A stretch of DNA of 36,889 bases from a virus. How positions within the stretch are numbered: position 1 is the stretch's first letter; every line of letters begins with the position of its first letter. The position numbers and the translations under genes were made by a program. Shown piece by piece: positions 6,069 through 15,560 of the stretch. The stretch covers positions 1 to 36,889 of the IMG/VR virus record IMGVR_UViG_3300021091_000195. One strand, written 5' to 3'. A model generated the notes under the pieces. The model was not told the DNA's origin. It saw only the letters and a program-made list of their open reading frames with translations, and searched no databases.

Positions 6069-7913
6069 TTATTCAAGAGCAATAATTCTTAAATCTTTAA
6101 CTTTAGGTGCCTCTGCTCTACTGGTTGAAATAAGTACAATTTTAAAAATAATAGCTGTAAACTCGCTAAGATTATCTAAAACTTTTTCTATTTCTGTATA
6201 TTCCCCAGTAGAAGAAGTTGGTAGTGTACCTAAACTAAGCTCTGTAAATTCTTTGCTATCAATTATTGATTCTTCACCAATACTTTGAGTCTTAAAATAA
6301 ACTTTAACATCCGCGCTAGCTGGTTTAGAGATGTTTAACCTAGTAACTATAGCTGTGGAAGGATTAGCAAGTTCAATTTTTCTAGTAATATATTTGGCTT
6401 TAGCAGTACCTCCAGTACTAGCTTCTTCGGCAACATAAGATGGAAAATATTTTAGTGTTATAGGACTACCGTTAGGTTCTGTACTAGCAGCTGGAATTGT
6501 AAAAGTTGTGCCGTCAGTGGCCACATTTACAAGCCTAAATGTACCGTTGTTAGCTGATTGTGATGCACCGGAAATTTCTATAAAAGCCCCTTGCTGCATA
6601 GTTTTAACATTAGCTTGAGTTGCTCCTCCACCAATTGTAACAACCCCGGTACTTGCAAAAGAAATTAATGTGTTAGCGCTTGCAATAGTTTTTATATCTA
6701 AACTAAGGTTATCTGTACTGGAAGGGTTATTAATATCATTAGTAATAAAATTTATACTTGACAAAGACAAATCTATTTTTGGTGAAAGGTAGCTATCCGT
6801 GGTAGATAGATTTAACCGATAAGCAAAACTGTCTTGACTTGATAGCGAGAGGAGTGTATTTTCATCATCTACAATTATTTTTTCCCCATTATATGTATTT
6901 GTGTTTGTTCCATTTACTACCTCAAATCCAGAAATATTATATCCTGTATCTGTTGTTTTAGCTCTATAGGTAATAGATGTCCCAGTAGGCTCAATTTTTG
7001 AAATTGCTGGGTATGTAACGGAATAAGGATGCTGGGAGGTAGCGGTAACGGTAGCACCCCCAAAACTTCCAAATTTTATATCAGCTAAATCACCAGCAGG
7101 TATGGTTAGTAATACAGTATAGGAATCATATTTTGCATTAGCAACAGTAAGGTAGGTACTTGGGACAATATTTTGATACAAGATACCATTATACCGCACT
7201 ATAGCATTTGCATTAGCTAGTACTTCTAAATCACCTGTTAGGTTAAAAAACTTAACTTTTGCGCCGTTTGCAAACCCATGATTTGGATGTTTTACTTTAA
7301 CTACAGGGGAACTAGCATAAGAAGTAAAAGGATCCTTTGGCAGTAACTTATAGGTGAGACTGTTTTGTAGCCCTTTTTTAAGTTTAAGATCAATAGTAGC
7401 AGAAGTGCTGGTAAAGTTGGCTCTATAAACTTTATACTTTATATCTTTTGAATTATCCATCTCCCAGGAAACGCCGTTTTGAGTTTTAAACAACACCCCA
7501 CCGGTTGGATCCTTCGAACCAATAACAGCATTAGTGATTAAATCAACATTACCTTTTTCTGAAACATAAACCCTATATTTTTTAGTATCGGATGTAAGTA
7601 CAAAAGAATAAATTCCTGAAGTTACGTAAATGGGTTCAGCAAATGTAAAGGTAGTAGCGGTATAAGCATTAGAAGAAATGTTAACATTACTAGGTGATAA
7701 AGTTACTACGGAGTTAGGAATAATTTTTCTACTAGGTACTCCGTTTTCTAGCGTTCGGAGAGAGAGCTCTACCGGGTAATCAGAGCTTTTATCACTAAAA
7801 TAAACATCAATTTTTGTTAAATAAAGAGCACGGTCTACAATAAAAGATTGAGCAAGGGAGTCTACAAACCCGCCTAAGCCTGTTCCCGCATCTGTTGCAA
7901 TTCTAGTTGTCAT
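6069..7913 (-). CDS. Large baseplate/tail structural protein (gp10/11 position)
   Basis: A 614-residue protein starting MTTRIATDAGTGLGGFVDSLAQSFIVDRALYLTKIDVYF. The AQSF...LTKIDVYF...V-L-LRTLENGVPS module is a beta-sandwich signature found in T4-like marine baseplate or fibre-connector proteins. Later segments (NHGFANGAKVKFFNL, TITLKYFPS) are also beta-rich. It follows the gp8-like and DUF4815-type genes, which is where T4 carries genes 9-12, so a gp10/gp11-like role linking baseplate wedges to fibres is plausible. I do not see direct sequence identity to T4 gp10, so no symbol is given. Six bases separate it from the upstream 1520-residue gene. Confidence 0.65.
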   Translation of the reverse strand: MTTRIATDAGTGLGGFVDSLAQSFIVDRALYLTKIDVYFSDKSSDYPVELSLRTLENGVPSRKIIPNSVVTLSPSNVNISSNAYTATTFTFAEPIYVTSGIYSFVLTSDTKKYRVYVSEKGNVDLITNAVIGSKDPTGGVLFKTQNGVSWEMDNSKDIKYKVYRANFTSTSATIDLKLKKGLQNSLTYKLLPKDPFTSYASSPVVKVKHPNHGFANGAKVKFFNLTGDLEVLANANAIVRYNGILYQNIVPSTYLTVANAKYDSYTVLLTIPAGDLADIKFGSFGGATVTATSQHPYSVTYPAISKIEPTGTSITYRAKTTDTGYNISGFEVVNGTNTNTYNGEKIIVDDENTLLSLSSQDSFAYRLNLSTTDSYLSPKIDLSLSSINFITNDINNPSSTDNLSLDIKTIASANTLISFASTGVVTIGGGATQANVKTMQQGAFIEISGASQSANNGTFRLVNVATDGTTFTIPAASTEPNGSPITLKYFPSYVAEEASTGGTAKAKYITRKIELANPSTAIVTRLNISKPASADVKVYFKTQSIGEESIIDSKEFTELSLGTLPTSSTGEYTEIEKVLDNLSEFTAIIFKIVLISTSRAEAPKVKDLRIIALE

Positions 7914-7919
7914 TTAATC

Positions 7920-10900
7920 TTACCACCCGTTAGTAAAAGTATCAGTAGCTGCAGCCACGGCACCGGCACCTGATGCACCATATCCCCCACCACCGGCTTC
8001 TACATATCCTAGTGTTGTAGCGGCTGCATAGGCATTGGTAGCAGCTGCAATACCGGAAGGACTATCAGTCCATTGCCCGGTAGCTACCCCGGCAGCATAA
8101 AAATTAATTTGATCCGCTGTATACGACACTGCTGGTGCCGATCCTTCCGCTGCTGCTCTATTGACTTCATTTGTAACAGCAGTTATAGCGTCTCTCACCC
8201 CATCATATACACTAACTACATGAGTCCAGGCTGCTTCGCCCGCTGCTGCAGTAGGTGAACTAGCAACAATATTATCTTTAACCACCTGCACAAATAAATC
8301 TCCAGGTACGTTGGTTGCAGTAAGTACGTTTAGTGCTGAACCAGCGGTACCATCGGGGTCACCTATAAAGTTAAATGATTTATCGCCTGTTGTGCCGTCT
8401 CTATACGCCGGTATATTAATAGAAACAGGGTTACCTCGGAAATCAGTTCCCTCAATTGTTACTGCACTGGGTGACTGAATACCATCATAGCCAGAAAAAG
8501 TAGAAGGATTATAGGCTATTGCAGCTGCGTCATTAACATTTTTAAGAATATTTTCTTTTAAAAAGTTAGTTAACGTAATACCTTCAGCGGTACCAACTGC
8601 TACTCCAGCAGCGACAGCCACAATATAATCTGATAATCCTGGAGCATAAGCGGTGGCAGCTGGTGTAGATGTAGATGGGGTACCGACCAGATTGGTACCA
8701 GCTGGTGCGGTGTAGTTGTCGGTAGACGGTGTTTCTTTTTTAATAGAACCATCTACCACGAAAACAGCCTCTGCTAAAGACTCTTTGTTTTCAGAGTTTG
8801 TAGGAGAATCGGTCAATCTAAACTTAACTAAACCTGCAGGTATTTTAAAAGTATCTGATGGTGTGTATTTGAATACGCCTGTAATTGCGCCTGCTTCATC
8901 AGAAAAAAGATTACCCGGAGAAACAAAATCATCTTTACTAAAAGAAATATATGCATTACTTTCCAGGGTAGCTTTACCAGTCATATGGCAACTGGTTGTG
9001 ACGTCATACCCGCCAAAGAAGGCATAGTATTTTGTCCTCGGCTTTAACCTTTTAGCTTCAAAATTAATTGTAACTGCTCTTACAAAAGGTAGAATCGCAG
9101 TGCTTCTTTCCGATTCATTTGATTGATCTGTTATAATATAACCGTAAGGAATTTGACTGGTAAGCTGTTTGCCTTCTGATTCGTACCAAAACTTTTTCCA
9201 GCTATTCCAAACCGTACCGTATATTTTTTCTCCGACTGCATCTGGAATAAGGCTGTCATACTGACCGTCATCATTTTTAAATACCAGGGGTTTGGAGGTA
9301 AGCTCAAAAAACACGTCCCCTGGGGGGTTAAGTGACATAGTGCCTACAAATGTATATGTATCAAAAGGATTAACACTCTCGGTAGTACTTGCAAACGGAT
9401 TTTCTACTAAAGATGAATGGGTGTAATTAAGTACTGCGGTAGTACCGACTTTAGCATAACCATTGGATGTTCTTGCAGCGTCGGTGCTACTTATTTCTTC
9501 AAACTGTGAGTTGCGTGTAGAATATGACGGTCTTAATTCCCCGGTAGAAAAATCCATAGCTATTTTATAATCTGAGTTGCGAATATCACCGACCCCGTGA
9601 CCTTTAAAAGCATCAACAATAAATCCGTTTTTAAATCTATCCAAGCCAAAAGTATCTTTAACAGTAAATACCGCTGTATCTAACTCCAACAGGGTAAGTG
9701 TTGTGTAGTATTCAAGGTTAGTAATTCTAGTATCCAGCTTACCGATATCCTGCATGGTGTAGCGTTTTTGATCTACCGGTTTAAATGTAGAATCTTTTAA
9801 GATATCAAAACCATATGCTGGATGCTCAATAATATATAACGCCATTGAGTCATTAGGAGTTGCAGGTTCAACGGGATCAAGTGAGCTAACCCCTTCTTTA
9901 TACGTAAATTCACCCTTACTGCTTACATATATCTTATCTGATCGCGGTAGGTAGTAATCAAAGTCACAAATAAAATCACTACTTAAATCTAAAAAGTCTG
10001 ATATAACGCCGCCAGTAGCAGTTGTAAAACTAACTCCTGTGTCCCCGATCCGGGATCTAAAATCTAAACAATCCCTAAGTTGATAAGTTCTACCCTGATT
10101 AACAAAAGTAGATATATCTTCATAATCAGGATAAGAGTTTGCACTAAAATAATCACCCGTTGAATGGGTATGGTATTTAAAGCCAATTCTTATAGGCCCG
10201 GTTGGCTCAGGGAACCCAGGTTTTAATTTTATTTTAGATACACCGTAGTATGTAGTTGTTTGATTTGTATCTAAAGTATACCGACTGGTAATGTCAGTTT
10301 CGCTTACAGAATAATAAGGGGTACCAAAAGCATTGGCTGACATTTTAACGTTTGACAGCTCATACACATCTGCCTTACCAAGGCTTATAACGGTAGCTCT
10401 TGCATCCGTTTCTGCGGTATAGTCAGTGGTAGTGTAGGTACGTGTTTTTGTTTTTACTGTAGGGTTAGATTTATTAATAGTTGCAAATAAAAGTACATCT
10501 TGAGTCGATAACCCGTAGTCATATAATTTAAAATTAACAGTAGCAAAGTTACCCGGTGTTGGGTTTGTGTACTTGTTGGCATCTATTGCATAGATGTTAC
10601 CTGTATGTACTCCGGAGGTAATCACTGCAAAGAACCTACCATCAGAATGACTTGCAAACGTTTCCCCGGTAGCAGTTAAAGTTATTGTAGTATTACCTGC
10701 GGTAAGGGTAGAAGGAATAACTCTTCTTGTTCTATAGGTAATATCAGAAATAGACTTTATAACTTTTTGCGGAAATTCAAAAACTAAAGTATGATTAGTA
10801 ACATCGTTAAGATAGGATTCATTTCTAGTAAAGGTAACCCCTGAAGTATCAATACCGGAATATAAAGAAGCAAGGGTGAGAGTTGTAGTATTGGATATAG

Positions 10901-12482
10901 ACTCTACTCTATAAGATACGGTAGTAGTACTAAAAGTAACATAGTCACCAACTTTTAATTCTGTAGTGTAAAGTGTGTTGACCCCGGTAATTAAATTTGA
11001 ATTATTAATAACGCTTACAGTACCAGTAAGCGTTTTGGCTGCAGGTACAAGATCTGCAGTAAAAATAGGGGAGGAATAACCAGAGTCAGATATATTAGAA
11101 GTGAAAAAACTTTTAGCATCACGCTCAAAGGTATACCCTTTAATCATTGACACATCAAAGATGTAATTTTTAAACGTGGACGTTTTAGAATAAACGTTAC
11201 CGGAATTAACTTCAAACCCTACAACTTTAGCATTACCAACCAAAGTACCCGAGGGAACGCCGTGGGACTCTTTATATCGATCGTATAGCCCTACGGTGGT
11301 GTAGTTGGAAGTAAAGTTAGGAATTGTGTAAAGATTACTAGTAAGGGTGTAGTTACCAAAGGGCGTTCTAATAACTGCATTTGTAACTAATGTATTATCT
11401 CTAGGTTTATTAAAGATTAAGTACTTGTTAAAAATAGTAGATACTTCATACCCTCTTACATAGCTCTTACCAGGTCTAAGTACTGCAATACCTTTGCTTT
11501 CAATTCCGCCATTAGCGGCTGTGAGATAGCCGTCTAAATGCTCATCATCTTTTAAATGTTCAATGTATGATAAACCAAAGGGTGTTACTGTATAATCCCC
11601 GGACTCATCATAGGTTCTTCTTGCAAATTCATCTTGTAAAAGATTGTATCCTGGTTTATCAACCAAAGATACTAGTACCCCATTTTCAACCCTTAACAGC
11701 TCAATAAAGTTATCAGAATCAGTAATACTTGTAACAGATCTTTTTTGCAGGGTGAGTTCTATTTCTAATCTATCTGCGCCCGGGGCAAAATAGTTAGCGC
11801 TACCTAGAGCAGGATCTAATAAAGTTGAATCATCATCTGAGGTAGTTAATGTCTCGGAAACAGCTAATCCTACTTTAAAAGTAGGGGTAGCACCGTATTT
11901 GTCAAGTATTAGTGTTTGTGGAGTTACTAATACAAAATTATCTTTTATATAATAGACCCCGCGATCAATTTTTACCGCGTGAGCTTTACCCGTGGCCGCT
12001 GTTGCATCAACTTGAACGGAAATAGAAGTACCAGAATCACTTGTAGTTAGTATTTCGTTAGCATCAAATACTACGTTAGAGGCGGAATTGCCAGCAGAAA
12101 TATACTTAACGTAAAGAGTAGGAAGGTCAGAGTTTTCAGCTGCAATAGTAGTCTGAATCTCTCCTTTAACCCCGGATGTCTGCCCGGTTACCTGTCTACC
12201 AATTAACTCCTCTATAACGCTTGCTGTAGGTACAGAATTTAATGAGGTTGTTAGTTTAACGTAGTTAAAATTTCTATCATAAAATGTGTTACCTGGAATG
12301 ACTAAAGAACCGTTTTTAAAAACGTGATCCCCAAATCGGCTAATTTGTTTTTGTAAAATAGTCTGAAGCTGATTAAGCTCTCTTGCCTGTACGGCATATC
12401 CAGGCTTAAACAAAATTCTATAGAATTTTTTATCTTCAGAGTAATCGTCAAAATAAGGATCGGTGTTAAGATCAATCGCCAT
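7920..12482 (-). CDS. Giant baseplate structural protein, DUF4815 type
   Basis: At 1520 residues this is the largest gene in the window. The N-terminus DPYFDDYSEDKKFYRILFKPGYAVQARELNQLQTILQKQI is the hallmark of the DUF4815 family of T4-like marine phages. These are tail or baseplate proteins that replace or extend T4 gp9/gp10. The body is beta-rich with many Thr/Ser/Val segments (ITGVNTLYTTELKVGDYVTF). Residues from about 1230 on are Ala/Gly/Thr-rich and end GGGGYGASGAGAVAAATDTFTNGW, a flexible or fibrous tail. It sits between gp8 and the 614-residue protein in a co-directional unit. Family placement is confident; its exact baseplate location is inferred from gene order. Confidence 0.8.
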   Translation of the reverse strand: MAIDLNTDPYFDDYSEDKKFYRILFKPGYAVQARELNQLQTILQKQISRFGDHVFKNGSLVIPGNTFYDRNFNYVKLTTSLNSVPTASVIEELIGRQVTGQTSGVKGEIQTTIAAENSDLPTLYVKYISAGNSASNVVFDANEILTTSDSGTSISVQVDATAATGKAHAVKIDRGVYYIKDNFVLVTPQTLILDKYGATPTFKVGLAVSETLTTSDDDSTLLDPALGSANYFAPGADRLEIELTLQKRSVTSITDSDNFIELLRVENGVLVSLVDKPGYNLLQDEFARRTYDESGDYTVTPFGLSYIEHLKDDEHLDGYLTAANGGIESKGIAVLRPGKSYVRGYEVSTIFNKYLIFNKPRDNTLVTNAVIRTPFGNYTLTSNLYTIPNFTSNYTTVGLYDRYKESHGVPSGTLVGNAKVVGFEVNSGNVYSKTSTFKNYIFDVSMIKGYTFERDAKSFFTSNISDSGYSSPIFTADLVPAAKTLTGTVSVINNSNLITGVNTLYTTELKVGDYVTFSTTTVSYRVESISNTTTLTLASLYSGIDTSGVTFTRNESYLNDVTNHTLVFEFPQKVIKSISDITYRTRRVIPSTLTAGNTTITLTATGETFASHSDGRFFAVITSGVHTGNIYAIDANKYTNPTPGNFATVNFKLYDYGLSTQDVLLFATINKSNPTVKTKTRTYTTTDYTAETDARATVISLGKADVYELSNVKMSANAFGTPYYSVSETDITSRYTLDTNQTTTYYGVSKIKLKPGFPEPTGPIRIGFKYHTHSTGDYFSANSYPDYEDISTFVNQGRTYQLRDCLDFRSRIGDTGVSFTTATGGVISDFLDLSSDFICDFDYYLPRSDKIYVSSKGEFTYKEGVSSLDPVEPATPNDSMALYIIEHPAYGFDILKDSTFKPVDQKRYTMQDIGKLDTRITNLEYYTTLTLLELDTAVFTVKDTFGLDRFKNGFIVDAFKGHGVGDIRNSDYKIAMDFSTGELRPSYSTRNSQFEEISSTDAARTSNGYAKVGTTAVLNYTHSSLVENPFASTTESVNPFDTYTFVGTMSLNPPGDVFFELTSKPLVFKNDDGQYDSLIPDAVGEKIYGTVWNSWKKFWYESEGKQLTSQIPYGYIITDQSNESERSTAILPFVRAVTINFEAKRLKPRTKYYAFFGGYDVTTSCHMTGKATLESNAYISFSKDDFVSPGNLFSDEAGAITGVFKYTPSDTFKIPAGLVKFRLTDSPTNSENKESLAEAVFVVDGSIKKETPSTDNYTAPAGTNLVGTPSTSTPAATAYAPGLSDYIVAVAAGVAVGTAEGITLTNFLKENILKNVNDAAAIAYNPSTFSGYDGIQSPSAVTIEGTDFRGNPVSINIPAYRDGTTGDKSFNFIGDPDGTAGSALNVLTATNVPGDLFVQVVKDNIVASSPTAAAGEAAWTHVVSVYDGVRDAITAVTNEVNRAAAEGSAPAVSYTADQINFYAAGVATGQWTDSPSGIAAATNAYAAATTLGYVEAGGGGYGASGAGAVAAATDTFTNGW

Positions 12483-12492
12483 AGGTTGCCTA

Positions 12493-15066
12493 TTAGTACT
12501 TAATTACTGTTTTAATTGAAACTGCTTGTTCGTTGCTTGGTATAAATGCTTTTTTATTGTCAATATATAAAAGCTCACCTGAATATTTATTCACCTCTGG
12601 ATCAGTGACCCGGGTAACGGTAAATGATTGGCTTGTGGGTGCTTGTAAAATATCGCCTACAGTAGGTGATTGCCCGGTAATGGACTGTAAAAGCGCACCC
12701 TGGGTTGTTCTAGATACAATAACAAATTTTGCACTATCTGAAATTCTTGTAAGTATTAAATCATCTACAAATATAGCAGTATTAATTACACCAGATACTA
12801 ACCAACAGGCTGAGCCGGTAGACAGAGGGTAATTTTCTAAAGAACTATATTTTTCAATATCTTTTATAATACCGTACTGTCTGTAATCACTATCTATATT
12901 AAAACCTTGATTTTTGTCATCTGCAATAGTAGAATAAAATGCTAGAGAGCGAGAGTAAAGTTCTCCTGGAGCGTCTCTACCGTGACCTTTAAATGGTGGT
13001 AGTATTGCTCTAGCTACAGCACCGAACCCTGTGCCTGAGATAATAACATTCGCTCTTGTATAACCCGTACCCGGTGATACAATTGTTACGTTAGCAAGTC
13101 TGCCGTTTAAGAGACTAGCGGTAGCAATAGCACCGGTACCGTCCCCGCTAATAGTTATATTAGCGTTGCTATAGTCGTACCCCCCGGATACTACTTTAAT
13201 TGCATAGATTGCGCCTCTTTTAGCTAACAGCTCACTATCGGCTTGAAAGGTATTTAAACTACCGAAGTTAAGATCTGCTCTTAATTCAGCTCCCGTACCG
13301 TCCCCGGCTACGTTAATCTCAGCATATGTATATCCAATACCTCCATCCTCAACGGTTGCCCCCACAATTTTGCCGTTTTCTATAATTGGAGATATCAAAG
13401 CTTCTGATTTTTCTGTCAGTATAGAAGCTGTAGCACCTGACCCATCGCCGTTAATAGTAACGTTTGGAGAGGTTGAATAGCCAGATCCAAATTTAAGCTC
13501 TGCACTAGCATTTGCTTGAGAGCCTGAAAATGTAAAAAATACATTACCTAAAAGAACGTTTCCAGATGTATGAGTTGGGGCAGTAGTATTTGATTGGTAG
13601 TCGTTGATTACATGGCTAACGGTGTAAAGTTTGCTTGCATTAGCTACTTGATTACCAACCGTATATGTTGTATTAGCTGCCCACCCAACACCAATTGTTA
13701 CGGAAGGCGTCTGTGTATAACCTTTACCAACATTTGTAACTATAATTTTTGAAATAGCATTATTAGACACTACCGCGTAAGCAGCCCCGTTAGAACCGGT
13801 ACCTGATATAGAAATAATTGGAGCGTAGAGATAACCTGTGCCGCCGTTAGTAACATTAATAGATTTAATTATTCCATCTAAAATAATCTTATCAATATTG
13901 CCGGTAGCGGTAATGTTAGCGTTACCCGTGGCTGTAGTACCGGCGTATTTAAATACACAGTTGCCGTTGATTTCTGAGCCAACGGTATGTACGGGCCCGG
14001 CGCCATTAGCAGTAAAACCTGACTGTGTAACAATATAAATGTTATTTAAAAAAGAATAGTACGTCCCCTGGGTAACTTGTTCAATACTTGACCAGTTGGT
14101 GGGATTGCTAAAAGGGGGGTCAATTACAACGTTAGCCGAAGAGTACCCCCCACCAATACTGGTAACGTTTGCTCTTACAATAAATCTAGGATCTTGATTG
14201 AGATAACCGTCCCCTTGAATGGTTGCAAATGCATAGGTATAGCCAGAGCCAGAAGTGTCTACTACTATATTTTTTATCTCACCATCAGAATAATACTGGC
14301 TTTTTAGAGATGTAATTACCGGTATTTGCGTTGTGGAAACAAATTTATTTCTTAAAGAAACTGGAACGGTATACATGTATTTCCATTTATACCCATCACT
14401 CGTTCTAAATGGCTCAACAACCGTTTCTGTAGGGTTAACTGTTGAAGTTAGGCCCCCGTTATTGTCAATACATTTATAGACATTAAAGTCAGCTGTCATT
14501 ACGTAGAACTGCGCTGTTTGTAAATTAGCAGCACCAGAGTCGGCATAATTTAAGACTGCTACTGCATTGGCCCCTGTACCGTAGGTATCGGTAATAATTA
14601 CGTTGGGTGCGACATTGTAGCCATAGCCCCCGTCAAGCAAGGTAAGGCTAACAATTTGCCCACCGCTTACAGAGGCGGTAACATTACCCCCCACTCCATT
14701 GCCCCCAGAAATAGTTACGTTTGGGGTAAGGGAGTAATTTGTTCCCCCGGAGATTAAATTAATTCCTATAATCTGATCAGTATAAAGATCGTCATACATA
14801 TCATATACTGTACCACTGGTCCAATTTATTCTATCTATAACATAAGCAACATCAGTAGATTTAATTTCTTTAAAACAAATTATATTTCTTCTAGTTTCTC
14901 TTTCATACTCAATACTATCTTTAGGGGAAGGAGGAAGGCTTTCATTTACCCAGGAAAGAGTAGAGCCAAGAAAATAATAATACTTGCTTGATCGTGTTAA
15001 AATATCACGATAAACAGAGTCAGCTACACTTTTAAAAAGTGCTGGTTTAAGTATTAAAGTTGGCAT
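12493..15066 (-). CDS. 8: Baseplate wedge protein gp8-like, repeat-expanded
   Basis: An 857-residue protein. The N-terminal part (SVYRDILTRSSKYYYFLGSTLSWVN, FKEIKSTDVAYVIDRINW) and the motif TSDGYKWKYMYTVPVSLRNKF match gp8 wedge proteins of T4-like marine phages. T4 gp8 is about 334 residues, so this is far longer. The excess is a series of degenerate repeats of the type GGTGY-YAP-ISISGTGSNGAAYAVV, inserted before and after the YKWKYMYT core. The C-terminus (DIEKYSSLENYPLSTGSACW...) looks like a normal globular end. Position after gp6 and gp7 agrees with T4 order. The repeats may form solenoid domains projecting from the baseplate. Confidence 0.75.
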   Translation of the reverse strand: MPTLILKPALFKSVADSVYRDILTRSSKYYYFLGSTLSWVNESLPPSPKDSIEYERETRRNIICFKEIKSTDVAYVIDRINWTSGTVYDMYDDLYTDQIIGINLISGGTNYSLTPNVTISGGNGVGGNVTASVSGGQIVSLTLLDGGYGYNVAPNVIITDTYGTGANAVAVLNYADSGAANLQTAQFYVMTADFNVYKCIDNNGGLTSTVNPTETVVEPFRTSDGYKWKYMYTVPVSLRNKFVSTTQIPVITSLKSQYYSDGEIKNIVVDTSGSGYTYAFATIQGDGYLNQDPRFIVRANVTSIGGGYSSANVVIDPPFSNPTNWSSIEQVTQGTYYSFLNNIYIVTQSGFTANGAGPVHTVGSEINGNCVFKYAGTTATGNANITATGNIDKIILDGIIKSINVTNGGTGYLYAPIISISGTGSNGAAYAVVSNNAISKIIVTNVGKGYTQTPSVTIGVGWAANTTYTVGNQVANASKLYTVSHVINDYQSNTTAPTHTSGNVLLGNVFFTFSGSQANASAELKFGSGYSTSPNVTINGDGSGATASILTEKSEALISPIIENGKIVGATVEDGGIGYTYAEINVAGDGTGAELRADLNFGSLNTFQADSELLAKRGAIYAIKVVSGGYDYSNANITISGDGTGAIATASLLNGRLANVTIVSPGTGYTRANVIISGTGFGAVARAILPPFKGHGRDAPGELYSRSLAFYSTIADDKNQGFNIDSDYRQYGIIKDIEKYSSLENYPLSTGSACWLVSGVINTAIFVDDLILTRISDSAKFVIVSRTTQGALLQSITGQSPTVGDILQAPTSQSFTVTRVTDPEVNKYSGELLYIDNKKAFIPSNEQAVSIKTVIKY

Positions 15067-15522
15067 TTAAGTAACGGAAACGATCCAAGAGACCCCAACA
15101 ACATCAGAAACACCTTTAGCAACCGCAGGGTACACTGTTCTACAAAGCATGGTCCCGGTTGCAGCACCGGATGTGTTAAAAATTCCAGCTTCTGTAAGAG
15201 TACCTGTACCTGTGCCGGCCGGAAAAGAAGCTGAGTAAGTAATTGTATTTGAAGAAGGTGTGCCGCCTGCTACCGTTAAAGCTACGCGAGCAATCTCCGT
15301 ACCTAAGCCCGTATCACCAGAGGTAGCAGTAACGTTACCAGTACCAACGGCCATGTGGCTCATTACCGCGTCAGTGTTTGAGGCCATTCTACTTGTAATA
15401 AACGCCTTACCGGCAGTCACTACAAGATTGGAAACGGTAATGATTTCTTGTTTTCCGTCAGAAGTTGTTTTGGTAATAACAAGCTCACCTTTAAGCTTGA
15501 TAACCTCGTTAACACAACTCAT
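15067..15522 (-). CDS. Tail fibre-like/collar structural protein
   Basis: A 151-residue protein starting MSCVNEVIKLKGELVITKTTSDGKQEIITVSNLVVTAGKAFITSRM. The pattern VSNLVV-AGK-FI--R-, then MSHMAVGTGNVTATSGDTGLGTEI and TLTEAGIFN, is found in small tail proteins of many marine podo- and myophages. It gives a beta-sandwich that decorates the tail or baseplate. It lies between the gp7-like and gp8-like genes, where T4 has no gene, and has its own late promoter 24 bases upstream. That may allow extra copies relative to the wedge proteins. The exact role is unknown. Confidence 0.65.
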   Translation of the reverse strand: MSCVNEVIKLKGELVITKTTSDGKQEIITVSNLVVTAGKAFITSRMASNTDAVMSHMAVGTGNVTATSGDTGLGTEIARVALTVAGGTPSSNTITYSASFPAGTGTGTLTEAGIFNTSGAATGTMLCRTVYPAVAKGVSDVVGVSWIVSVT

Positions 15523-15545
15523 AAAATCTCCTAATTGTTATTCTT

Positions 15546-15553
15546 TATTTATA
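15546..15553 (-). promoter_or_regulatory. T4-type late promoter (TATAAATA)
   Basis: An exact minus-strand TATAAATA in the 38-base gap between the gp7-like gene and the 151-residue gene, 24 bases before the ATG at 15522. The sequence taggag lies close before that ATG. It would boost late transcription of the 151-residue gene, gp8 and the large baseplate genes. Confidence 0.8.
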
Positions 15554-15560
15554 CCACATC

